The translations under genes were made by a program, and so were the position numbers. Positions 35,346 through 42,883 of a stretch of DNA of 64,000 bases are shown here, piece after piece. This stretch comes from Halopseudomonas aestusnigri (GTDB lineage Bacteria; Pseudomonadota; Gammaproteobacteria; Pseudomonadales; Pseudomonadaceae), in NCBI RefSeq assembly GCF_002197985.1, contig NZ_NBYK01000012.1, positions 45,461 to 109,460 on the forward strand. Reading direction: 5' to 3'. The notes beneath the pieces were generated by a model. That model did no database searches, was not told the origin of the DNA, and worked only from the letters and a program-made list of their open reading frames with translations. Every line of letters starts with the position of its first letter. Within the stretch, counting starts at the first letter, position 1.

Positions 35346-36044
35346 TCAGGGCAACCAGATACGAAATTCGCCACCGCCCAGCGCGCCGCCATTGCTCAGG
35401 GCGATATGCCCGCTGTTGCCGTTGCGTTGATGCAGCTCGGCGATGCGCTGGCCAAAATACAGGCCCAGACCGGTACTGCCGGTGCTCATGTTGATGCCGA
35501 GAATATAGTCGGACTGGTTTTCCAGCATTGCTGGCGGGTAGCCGCTGCCATCGTCGCTGATGGTGATGACCAGTTGATCGCCGTCCATCGCTGCGCGCAG
35601 GTGGATAGCCGAGCGGGTGTAGCGAATCGCATTGTTGATCACGTTGCCCACCACCGAGCCGACCAGTTCGGCATCAAAGAATCCCATCAGACCGAATTCA
35701 TCGACCTCGTAGGTCCCTTCGATATGACGCGAGCGCAGGATGTCGTGGTGGCGCGCCAGCTGATCCTCAAGGAACTCCTCCAGCTCGAGATAGCTCGGCC
35801 GCAGCGGCAACTGATTGACCCCCAGCTTGTACAGGCCAAGCATCTGCACCAGCATGCCGTTCAGTCGCAGGAACTCGTATTCGATGACGCCGCGCTCGGT
35901 GCTGTCGTGCTCGTTGGCGGGCAGCCGCTCGACCAGTTGCCCGTAGGACTGCATCAGCAGCCCCAGCGAATTCTTCATGTCGTGAACGGTGGAGGCGATG
36001 ACGGTGGAGAAATCCAGCGATTGCTCCTCGGGTGCGTCGCTCAT
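35346..36044 (-). CDS. Soluble sensor histidine kinase
   Basis: A short kinase of 232 residues with no membrane segment or PAS domain. The phosphorylation site is in ASTVHDMKNSLG (about residue 18). The ATPase domain shows an N-box NVINNAIRYT (about 134), G1 ISDDGSGYPP (about 164-173) and G2 STGLGLYFG (about 190). With no sensor domain it must receive its signal from a partner, most simply from the response regulator encoded directly upstream, whose stop overlaps its start by 4 bp. Confidence 0.86.
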   Translation of the reverse strand: MSDAPEEQSLDFSTVIASTVHDMKNSLGLLMQSYGQLVERLPANEHDSTERGVIEYEFLRLNGMLVQMLGLYKLGVNQLPLRPSYLELEEFLEDQLARHHDILRSRHIEGTYEVDEFGLMGFFDAELVGSVVGNVINNAIRYTRSAIHLRAAMDGDQLVITISDDGSGYPPAMLENQSDYILGINMSTGSTGLGLYFGQRIAELHQRNGNSGHIALSNGGALGGGEFRIWLP

Positions 36045-37645
36045 AGCGATTCGGCCTTTTCGCGCAGCTTGTTGTAGCGTTCGAATCGCGGGTCACCGGG
36101 TGGCATGTTGCGGACCCGCTGCAGGCAGTCGAGGCATTCTTCGCGCAGCGCCGGGTCCGGAGCACTGAGCAGCAGGCGCAGCAGCGACTGTGCGGTGTTG
36201 AGCGCATAGCTGATATTGCGCGGCTGCAGCGCCAGTGCGTTGCGAAATGCCTCCAGCGCCTGCGGAAACTGCTTGCCCTGATAGAGCTGCATGCCTTGCC
36301 GGTTCAGTTCCATGGCCTGGTCACCGCCACGCAGGATATCCGGGTCGCTGGTCTGTTCGGCGATGCCGGCCATGACCTTGGGGTCGTCGCCATAGATTTC
36401 GGCACAGCTGCTGAGCACCTGGTCGGCCTGGGCCTCCTGGCCAAGCGCGCGCAGCTGCGCTGCGACCTGCAGCGCGGTATCGGCGGCAAAGAAGTCTTCC
36501 ATGTTGGCCAGACGCTCGGCCGCGTTTTTCGCCATCTGGGCGGCGTCTGCAGTCTTGCCTGCTCGCTGGAGCGCCGTGGCCTGCAACAGCTCTCCGCGGG
36601 CGGCCAGGGCATCGTTGTCGCGCCAGCTGCTGTTCAGATCGTCCATGGTCTGGCGAATCTCCAGCAGCACCTTGGGGCCGGGAGCGCTGTCACCGGCCTG
36701 CGCGCACAGACTGTCGGCCAGACTCAGGTGATGCTCGGGATCACGGAAGGCAGAGTGGCGGCCCAGGTTGACTGCCTGACGGAAGGCGCGCACAGCCCTG
36801 TCCGGGTCCTGGTTGGCGCGGGCAAGCCGTCCCAGCTCGGCCTGACGCTGCGGGTTGTTGGGCGAGATCTTGACCGCCTGCTCGAGAAAAACCTGTGCCT
36901 TGAGCTGCTCGCCGCGCACCTGTTTGGCGCGGGCGAGTCCGTCATACAGCGTGGGCAGCATCGGAAACTGGCTGATGCCCTGCTCGTAGAGCGCCTCGGC
37001 GCGGTCCAGATGGCCGCGCTCAAGCAGGTGCCCGGCCAGCATGACCAGCGCCCAGGGCAGTGGACGCTCATCGATGATGGCCTGCAGCAGGGTCTGAAGT
37101 TCGGCATCGCGTCCGAGTGCGGCCAGGGCGTTGGCCCGGTAGCGCTGGCAGAGCGGGGCAAGACGCGGCTGATTTGCCAGCAGGGTGTCGCAGGCGGCCA
37201 GCACGCCGGCCTGATTGCCGGCAGCCAGCGCATCAAGAATGGGCGCCAGCACCTGCTTGCGCTCAACCAGGCGATCAAGTCGCTGCTGCAGGCTGGCACG
37301 ATTGAAGGGCTTGGTCAGATAGGCATCGGGTTCATATTCCAGCGCCGCCATGACCATGGCCTGACTGCTCTCGGCAGTGACCATGACGAAAATGCAGTGC
37401 GGGCCTATCAGCTTGCGCTGATGCAGCTCCTCAAGCACCTGCTGACCATTCTTGCCATCGCCCAGATTGTAGTCATGCAGGATGATGTCATAGCGGGTCT
37501 TGCCGCACAGCGCGATTGCTTCTGCCCCACTGGCGGCGACATCGATATGCTGTGCGCCCATCTGGGTCAGCATGGCCTTCACCGACGAGCGGAAGTCGCT
37601 GAAGTCGTCGACGACCAGAAAGCGCTTGTTGCTGTAGACGATCAT
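36041..37645 (-). CDS. Response regulator with TPR repeats
   Basis: A 534-residue protein. An N-terminal receiver domain (about 1-125) has the acidic pair VVDDF, a phospho-acceptor aspartate in IILHDYNLGDG (about residue 54) and the lysine in YLTKPF. The rest is helical with tetratricopeptide-type repeats (LLERGHLDRAEALYEQGIS, LGRLARANQDPDRAVRAFRQAV, ALEAFRNALALQPRNISYALNTAQ), a protein-protein interaction scaffold rather than a DNA-binding output. Start is ATG 37645; the ORF upstream to 37702 lacks support. It forms a two-gene unit with the histidine kinase that overlaps its stop. Confidence 0.85.
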   Translation of the reverse strand: MIVYSNKRFLVVDDFSDFRSSVKAMLTQMGAQHIDVAASGAEAIALCGKTRYDIILHDYNLGDGKNGQQVLEELHQRKLIGPHCIFVMVTAESSQAMVMAALEYEPDAYLTKPFNRASLQQRLDRLVERKQVLAPILDALAAGNQAGVLAACDTLLANQPRLAPLCQRYRANALAALGRDAELQTLLQAIIDERPLPWALVMLAGHLLERGHLDRAEALYEQGISQFPMLPTLYDGLARAKQVRGEQLKAQVFLEQAVKISPNNPQRQAELGRLARANQDPDRAVRAFRQAVNLGRHSAFRDPEHHLSLADSLCAQAGDSAPGPKVLLEIRQTMDDLNSSWRDNDALAARGELLQATALQRAGKTADAAQMAKNAAERLANMEDFFAADTALQVAAQLRALGQEAQADQVLSSCAEIYGDDPKVMAGIAEQTSDPDILRGGDQAMELNRQGMQLYQGKQFPQALEAFRNALALQPRNISYALNTAQSLLRLLLSAPDPALREECLDCLQRVRNMPPGDPRFERYNKLREKAESL

Positions 37646-37784
37646 GATTTCGCCATATTCCTGCCGTTGAATGCCGAATGTCAGTTTAGACCCTTGGCGC
37701 AAGTATACAGTGAAATCAAAGAGCCACTATTGATCCACTCTGCAGAATGGCAAATCGGGCCGCTCGCCTGCAGCCGGCCTGTAC

Positions 37785-38453
37785 TCAATGCCGTCTGACG
37801 ATTGCGTCGGATTCGATGACATGCTGGCCGACCGGCGCCATCAGGGCCGCCTGCAGCATCGCCGCTGCGACGTCGCCAGCCTTGACCGCGCGCAGCCGTT
37901 TCGGGATCACCGGCTTGAAGGTACGCGACAGCAGCAGACCAACCAGCTCTCCCGGTCGGTTCTCGGCGCGGGCACCGTCGAGCAGGGACGGCCGAATCAG
38001 GGTCAGGGAACGAAAATCCATGGCCGCCAGATCCTGCTCCGCTTCACCCTTGACCCGCAGATAGAACGAGCCAGACCGCGGGCTGGCGCCCAGCGACGAA
38101 TTCAGCACAAAGGTTCGCGTGCCGGCGCGGCGGGCGTGACGGGCACAGGAGACGACATAGCCGCGATCCACCGCGCGGAAGGCGTCTTTGGAGCCGGCGT
38201 TCTGGCGGGTGGTGCCAAGGGCGCAGATGGCGGCATCGGCCTGCCACCAGTCGGCGTCTTCGGGCAGCGCTGCGAAATCGACCTGCGGGTTGTCGAGGTG
38301 GCTGTAATGCCTGACCGCCATGGGCAGCGGCGAGCGACTGGGTGCGACGACCCGGCTGATCGCCGGGTTGACCAGCGCCTGACGCAGTACCTCCATGCCA
38401 ACCAGCCCGCTGCCGCCGAGTACCAGCAGGGTCTTGCCGTTGCTTGCTTCCAT
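37785..38453 (-). CDS. NAD(P)-binding oxidoreductase-like protein
   Basis: A 222-residue Rossmann-fold protein of the atypical short-chain dehydrogenase group (HTATIP2-like). The cofactor motif is VLGGSGLVGMEVLRQAL (about 11-27). A second conserved stretch is ICALGTTRQNAGSKDAFRAVD (about 75-95), and YLRVKGEAEQDL provides the catalytic-like Tyr...Lys pair. The substrate is not known. It stands alone, opposed to the DUF533 gene. Confidence 0.8.
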   Translation of the reverse strand: MEASNGKTLLVLGGSGLVGMEVLRQALVNPAISRVVAPSRSPLPMAVRHYSHLDNPQVDFAALPEDADWWQADAAICALGTTRQNAGSKDAFRAVDRGYVVSCARHARRAGTRTFVLNSSLGASPRSGSFYLRVKGEAEQDLAAMDFRSLTLIRPSLLDGARAENRPGELVGLLLSRTFKPVIPKRLRAVKAGDVAAAMLQAALMAPVGQHVIESDAIVRRH

Positions 38454-38620
38454 TCTGCTCCCCCGATGACGCCTGTTCGTTAAGGTTCAGTTAAGCGCAA
38501 GTTGGGCATGCTGCCTGCGCCGGACGGAAAAATACGGCAACAAAGTTCGGCTTGGTTGCCATGAGTGCTCGGACTCACTCTGTGGTCCAAGCAACTGACA
38601 TGCCATTGACGGAGAAGTCC

Positions 38621-39307
38621 ATGAATACCCGAAGCCTGCTTGATCAACTGTTGAAGTCTGCCAGCGGGGCCCTGTCCGGCGCAGGCGATGCCGCGCCCTC
38701 GGCCAAGGGGCAATCGAGCTCGAACGCGCTGGGAAGCCTGCTGACCGGTGCTGGCGGCGGGGCGCTGGCAGCGGGTGCGGTAGGCCTGCTGCTGGGCAGC
38801 AAGAAGGCACGCAAAATGGGCGGCAAGGCGGTCAAGTATGGTGGTCTTGCGGCTCTGGGCGTGGTTGCCTACAAGGCCTGGCAGCATTGGCAGCAAAATA
38901 GTGCCAGTGCGCCACAAGGCGAGCCGCAGACGGTGGACCGGCTGCCTGCGCCGCAGGCCGAGCAGCATAGCCATGCGATATTGCGGGCGCTGATTGGTGC
39001 CGCCAAGGCGGACGGGCATATCGACGACCGGGAGCGGGAGCTGATTGATGGCGAAATCGCCCGGTTGACCGGTGACGCGCAGCTGCATGCCTGGTTTGAC
39101 GCCGAGCTGAGCAAACCGCTGGATCCGACCGAAATTGCCCGCGCGGCACAGACGCCGGAGATGGCGGCCGAGATGTATCTGGCCAGCCTGCTGGTGGTTG
39201 ATGAGCAGAATTTCATGGAGCGGGCGTACCTGCAGGAGCTGGCGACTCAGCTGAGGCTGGATCCGCAACTGCGCACCGAATTGGAGCGTCAGGCAACCGC
39301 CGTCTGA
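38621..39307 (+). CDS. DUF533/TerB-like protein (YebE type)
   Basis: A 228-residue protein. Its N-terminus is glycine- and alanine-rich with one hydrophobic stretch (LLTGAGGGALAAGAVGLLLG, about 41-60) and a second short one. The C-terminal half is a TerB-like helical domain with HAILRALIGAAKADGHIDDREREL (about 126-149), holding acidic residues typical of this fold. I start at ATG 38621, which has GGAG upstream. The stop abuts the convergent cadR stop with no gap. Function unknown; some relatives respond to envelope stress. Confidence 0.82.
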   Translation: MNTRSLLDQLLKSASGALSGAGDAAPSAKGQSSSNALGSLLTGAGGGALAAGAVGLLLGSKKARKMGGKAVKYGGLAALGVVAYKAWQHWQQNSASAPQGEPQTVDRLPAPQAEQHSHAILRALIGAAKADGHIDDRERELIDGEIARLTGDAQLHAWFDAELSKPLDPTEIARAAQTPEMAAEMYLASLLVVDEQNFMERAYLQELATQLRLDPQLRTELERQATAV

Positions 39308-39754
39308 TCAGTGCCGGTGGCTGCGACCAACATGCGAGTCCGCATCGGGGGGGCTCACGCTGCCACTGGTTTGCAGCTGGGCGATGATGCCGCAGTGGTC
39401 AACATCATTATCGTCGTGACACTGCCGGCGTAGCTCCAGCAGTTGCTGCTGCAGCTGATTCAGTGCCGCAATGCGCTCGCCGACGTGCTCAATGTGCGCT
39501 TCGATCAGGCCGTTTACATCGCCACAGCTTGCCTCTGGCTGGCGGCGCAGCTGAAGCAGCTCGCGGATCTCGTTGTGGGTCATGTCCAGCAGACGGCAGT
39601 TGCGAATGAACACCAGCTGCTCGACATGGCGCTCGCCATACTGACGGTAGTTGCCCTCGCTGCGTTGCGGTTCCGGCAGCAGGCCTTCACGTTCGTAGTA
39701 ACGAATGGTCTCTACCGTACAGTCGGTGCGGCGTGCCAATTCTCCGATTTTCAC
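39308..39754 (-). CDS. cadR: Cd/Pb-responsive MerR-family activator CadR
   Basis: A 148-residue MerR-family regulator. The helix-turn-helix is MKIGELARRTDCTVETIRYYEREGL, followed by a dimerisation helix. Cysteines 77, 112 and 121 match the metal site of CadR proteins, and the C-terminus is histidine-rich (DADSHVGRSHRH), a feature of Pseudomonas CadR. It is divergent from the cadA efflux gene and should activate it by untwisting the long-spacer promoter at 39775. Confidence 0.92.
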   Translation of the reverse strand: MKIGELARRTDCTVETIRYYEREGLLPEPQRSEGNYRQYGERHVEQLVFIRNCRLLDMTHNEIRELLQLRRQPEASCGDVNGLIEAHIEHVGERIAALNQLQQQLLELRRQCHDDNDVDHCGIIAQLQTSGSVSPPDADSHVGRSHRH

Positions 39755-39774
39755 AGGTACCTCCCGGGCAGGCT

Positions 39775-39806
39775 TGACTCTGTAGTGGCTATAGGGTTTT
39801 TACTTT
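39775..39806 (+). promoter_or_regulatory. MerR-type promoter and CadR operator of cadA
   Basis: -35 TTGACT (39775-39780) and a -10-like TTACTT (39801-39806) are 20 bp apart, longer than normal, as in MerR-controlled promoters. An imperfect palindrome ACTCTGTAGTGGCTATAGGGT (39778-39798) fills the spacer, closely like known CadR boxes. Confidence 0.8.
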
Positions 39807-39830
39807 GCCCTAAAGTTGCCCGGAGGTCAC

Positions 39831-42014
39831 ATGTCTGCCCAACATTCGCATGATCACGCCACGCCTGCCCCCTGCTGCGGCGCAGCGCCAGCTACCCCGA
39901 CGGACCCGGTGTTTGCGCCGGGCGCGGGGGAGCAGGTCAGTCGCATTCATATCGAACAGATGGACTGCCCCACTGAGGAGCGGCTGATTCGTCAGCGTCT
40001 GACCGGCATGGCCGGTGTCGGTACGCTGCATTTCAATCTGCTGCAACGGGTATTGTCGGTAAGCCATCTGCCCGAGCGGCGCGAGGCGGTGCTGACGGCG
40101 ATAAACGAGCTGGGTTTCAGCCCCCGGTTACTGGTCGATGACCATCGGCCGGAGGCCAGCGCCGGCAAGCCCTGGTGGCCGCTGGCGCTGGCGGGTGGTG
40201 TTGCGTTACTGGCCGAGATCGTTCACTTCGCCTCCGGGCCGGTCTGGCTTGGGGCGTTGCTGGCACTGCTGGCGATTGCCCTGAGTGGCATCGACACCTA
40301 CCGCAAGGGCTGGGTGGCCCTGCGTCACCGCACGCTCAATATCAATGCACTGATGAGCATTGCGGTCACCGGCGCGGTGCTGATCGGGCAGTGGCCGGAA
40401 GCAGCCATGGTGATGGTGCTCTTTGCCATCGCCGAGCATATCGAAGCCCGGTCGCTGGGGCGGGCGCGCGAGGCGATCAGCGGCCTGCTGGCGCTGGCGC
40501 CGGAGCAAGCCAGTGTGCAACTTGAGGACGGCAGCTGGGCGGTACGTGCCTCCAGTGACGTTGCCCTGGGTGCCCGGGTTCGGGTCCGGCCGGGGGAGCG
40601 CATCGCGCTGGACGGTGAGGTGGTCAGCGGACGCTCGGCGGTCAACCAGGCGCCCATTACCGGTGAGAGCATGCCGGTCGACAAGCAGCAGGGCGATCCG
40701 GTCTTTGCCGGCACCATTAACCAGAATGGCACACTGGAATACCGCGTTACCGCAGTGGCCGGGCAGACCACCCTGGCGCGCATCATTCATGCGGTAGAGC
40801 AGGCCCAGAGCGACCGGGCGCCGACGCAGCGTTTCGTCGACCGCTTCGCCGCCATCTACACGCCGGTCGTCTGCCTGCTGGCGCTGCTGATGGCAGTGCT
40901 GCCGCCGCTGTTAACCGATGCCGGTTGGTACGAGTGGATTTATCGGGCGCTGGTATTGCTGGTGGTGGCCTGCCCCTGTGCGCTGGTGATCTCGACCCCG
41001 GTGACCATTGTCAGCGCACTGGCGGCGGGCGCCCGGCGGGGCCTGCTGATCAAGGGTGGCGTGCACCTTGAACAGGGTGGTCAGATCGATCTGGTCGCCC
41101 TCGACAAGACCGGCACCCTGACCGAAGGGCGCCCGGTACAAACCGACTTCCAGCTGCTGGCCGGCAGTGACGCCGATGCGGCGCAGCAACGGGCCGCAAG
41201 TCTGGCCGCGCGCTCGGATCACCCGGTGTCGCGGGCCCTCGCCAACGCCAACAGCCTGCCTCTGCTGACGGTGGACGACTTCGCTGCCTTGCCGGGGCAG
41301 GGCGTCAGCGGGCTGATCAACGGCGAGCACTATTGGCTGGGCAACGCGCGGCTGGCCGAGGCCCGCGGTTTGCTGAGCGCCATGCTGCAGGAGCGTCTGG
41401 GGCTGCTCGAACGGGAGGGCAAGTCGCTGGTACTGCTGATTGGCGAGGATCAGGTGCTTGCCCTGTTCGCCGTAGCCGACACCCTCAAACGGGGCAGCCG
41501 CGACGCCATACGCCAGCTCCATACACTGGGTGTGGAGAGCATTATTCTCAGTGGCGACAACGCCCCGACGGTGCAGGCAATCGCTACCCAGGTTGGTATT
41601 GACCGGGCATATGGCAACCTGTTGCCGGACGACAAGCTGGCGCTGATTCGCCAGGCCCGCGCCCGCGGCAAGCGCGTTGCCATGGTTGGTGACGGCATCA
41701 ACGATACTCCGGCGCTGGCTGCTGCCGATATCGGCTTTGCCATGGCTGCAGCCGGCAGCGACAGCGCAATTGAAACAGCCGATGTTGCGCTGATGGATGA
41801 CGACCTGCGCAAGCTGTCGGCGTTTATCAGCCTGTCGCGGCGCACTCTGCGCGTCCTGCGGCAAAATATCTGGCTGGCTCTGGGTATCAAGGCGGTGTTT
41901 GTTGCCCTGACGCTGACCGGCTCGGCAACCATGTGGATGGCGGTGTTTGCCGATATGGGCGTCAGTCTGCTGGTGGTGTTCAACGGCCTGCGGCTATTGC
42001 GTTACCCGCTCTAG
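39831..42014 (+). CDS. cadA: P1B-type Cd/Zn/Pb-exporting ATPase
   Basis: A 727-residue heavy-metal efflux pump. An N-terminal histidine/cysteine-rich segment (SAQHSHDHATPAPCC) precedes one HMA domain whose metal loop reads MDCPTEE. The membrane metal site is C381-P-C383, as in Zn/Cd ATPases. The phosphorylation site DKTGTLTE begins at D425, and GDGINDTPALAAADIGFAM forms the hinge. I start at ATG 39831, with GGAGG six bases upstream. It is divergent from cadR, whose operator lies in its promoter. Confidence 0.95.
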   Translation: MSAQHSHDHATPAPCCGAAPATPTDPVFAPGAGEQVSRIHIEQMDCPTEERLIRQRLTGMAGVGTLHFNLLQRVLSVSHLPERREAVLTAINELGFSPRLLVDDHRPEASAGKPWWPLALAGGVALLAEIVHFASGPVWLGALLALLAIALSGIDTYRKGWVALRHRTLNINALMSIAVTGAVLIGQWPEAAMVMVLFAIAEHIEARSLGRAREAISGLLALAPEQASVQLEDGSWAVRASSDVALGARVRVRPGERIALDGEVVSGRSAVNQAPITGESMPVDKQQGDPVFAGTINQNGTLEYRVTAVAGQTTLARIIHAVEQAQSDRAPTQRFVDRFAAIYTPVVCLLALLMAVLPPLLTDAGWYEWIYRALVLLVVACPCALVISTPVTIVSALAAGARRGLLIKGGVHLEQGGQIDLVALDKTGTLTEGRPVQTDFQLLAGSDADAAQQRAASLAARSDHPVSRALANANSLPLLTVDDFAALPGQGVSGLINGEHYWLGNARLAEARGLLSAMLQERLGLLEREGKSLVLLIGEDQVLALFAVADTLKRGSRDAIRQLHTLGVESIILSGDNAPTVQAIATQVGIDRAYGNLLPDDKLALIRQARARGKRVAMVGDGINDTPALAAADIGFAMAAAGSDSAIETADVALMDDDLRKLSAFISLSRRTLRVLRQNIWLALGIKAVFVALTLTGSATMWMAVFADMGVSLLVVFNGLRLLRYPL

Positions 42015-42152
42015 AGTGGGTCTGCGACGAAGAAAAAATTGTCAGAAGGTGGTGTTTTTTGCTGGACGTGTAGCAATTTCTGCAACAGACTGTTCTCCGC
42101 TAACAAAAACAAGATTGGCGCATCTCTGCCGGAGGTGCGCAAGGAGAAAGAC

Positions 42153-42308
42153 ATGACACGCCGCTATTCCGCGTGGCTGATGCCAGCTGTGCTTGCGGTG
42201 GCCTTCAGTGCCGCCACCCTGATCGTTTCCGAGCAGTCCGACCTGCCTGCGACTTCCTTTTCCAGTATTCCTGCCGTCTTTGTCAGCGATATTTTCAGCC
42301 GTTTCTGA
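42153..42308 (+). CDS. 51-residue hydrophobic peptide of unknown function
   Basis: A tiny gene after cadA with a strong ribosome-binding site (AAGGAGAAAGAC) before ATG 42153. The product begins MTRRYSAWLM and has one hydrophobic helix (about 8-24), then a short tail ending VSDIFSRF. It could be a single-pass membrane peptide or carry an uncleaved signal. A hairpin terminator directly follows, so it appears to be a real, separately terminated transcript. No family recognised. Confidence 0.6.
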   Translation: MTRRYSAWLMPAVLAVAFSAATLIVSEQSDLPATSFSSIPAVFVSDIFSRF

Positions 42309-42321
42309 TCCTCATCGTTGT

Positions 42322-42349
42322 GCGCCCGACAACAAGTCGGGCGCTGTCT
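42322..42349 (+). terminator. Terminator after the 51-residue peptide gene
   Basis: GCGCCCGAC (42322-42330) pairs with GTCGGGCGC (42336-42344) around a five-base AACAA loop, followed by TGTCTT. Confidence 0.75.
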
Positions 42350-42412
42350 TGGTGACTTGCTGCGACATCGCCGCCATTCCGCCCTGTGCATCGCGCTGCT
42401 AGACTTCGCCGC

Positions 42413-42793
42413 ATGTTATCGACTAATCCCCATCGCTCTCTGTTTACCTGGTTGCTGTATATCAGCATCCTGCTCAATGTGCCGACCTGTGGTCTGTTGC
42501 ACGGGCAGATGCTGGGCATGCAGCTCAGTGGTGTGGGCGTGGTGTTTTGTTCTATTGGCAATGCCTCTATTGATCTGGCTGCGGAGGATGGGGCCGCCGA
42601 CGCTGCGGCCATGATGAGCTTCAGCTGCCCGGTCTGCGGCAGTGTCAATCTGGCAATCGGCCTGCTGTTCGTCCTGCTCTGGCTGCGGTTTTTGCCTCGT
42701 CCGCGCTTGCCTATGGTGCGCTCGGCGCTGCGCCGCGTGTCACCGCGCTGTGTCTGGCCTCCGGCCAACCCCCGCGCCTCTCCGTTGTTCTGA
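42413..42793 (+). CDS. DUF2946-like membrane protein
   Basis: A 126-residue protein. One hydrophobic segment near the N-terminus (FTWLLYISILLNVPTCGLLHG) and one near the C-terminus (LAIGLLFVLLWLRFLP) flank a middle region with FSCPVCGS, a CXXC pair that could bind copper or another metal. Layout and position just before a TonB receptor gene fit the DUF2946 group. ATG 42413 is preferred over the GTG at 42386 by comparison with this pattern, though its ribosome-binding site is weak. The receptor gene follows 90 bp later. Confidence 0.65.
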   Translation: MLSTNPHRSLFTWLLYISILLNVPTCGLLHGQMLGMQLSGVGVVFCSIGNASIDLAAEDGAADAAAMMSFSCPVCGSVNLAIGLLFVLLWLRFLPRPRLPMVRSALRRVSPRCVWPPANPRASPLF

Positions 42794-42883
42794 CCTTATC
42801 CGGCGTTTATTCGACGCCACCCTGTGTCTCGCTGCGCCGTTGTGTTGCGTCGGCGAGCTTGTGTTTCTGTCAGGACAATACCA

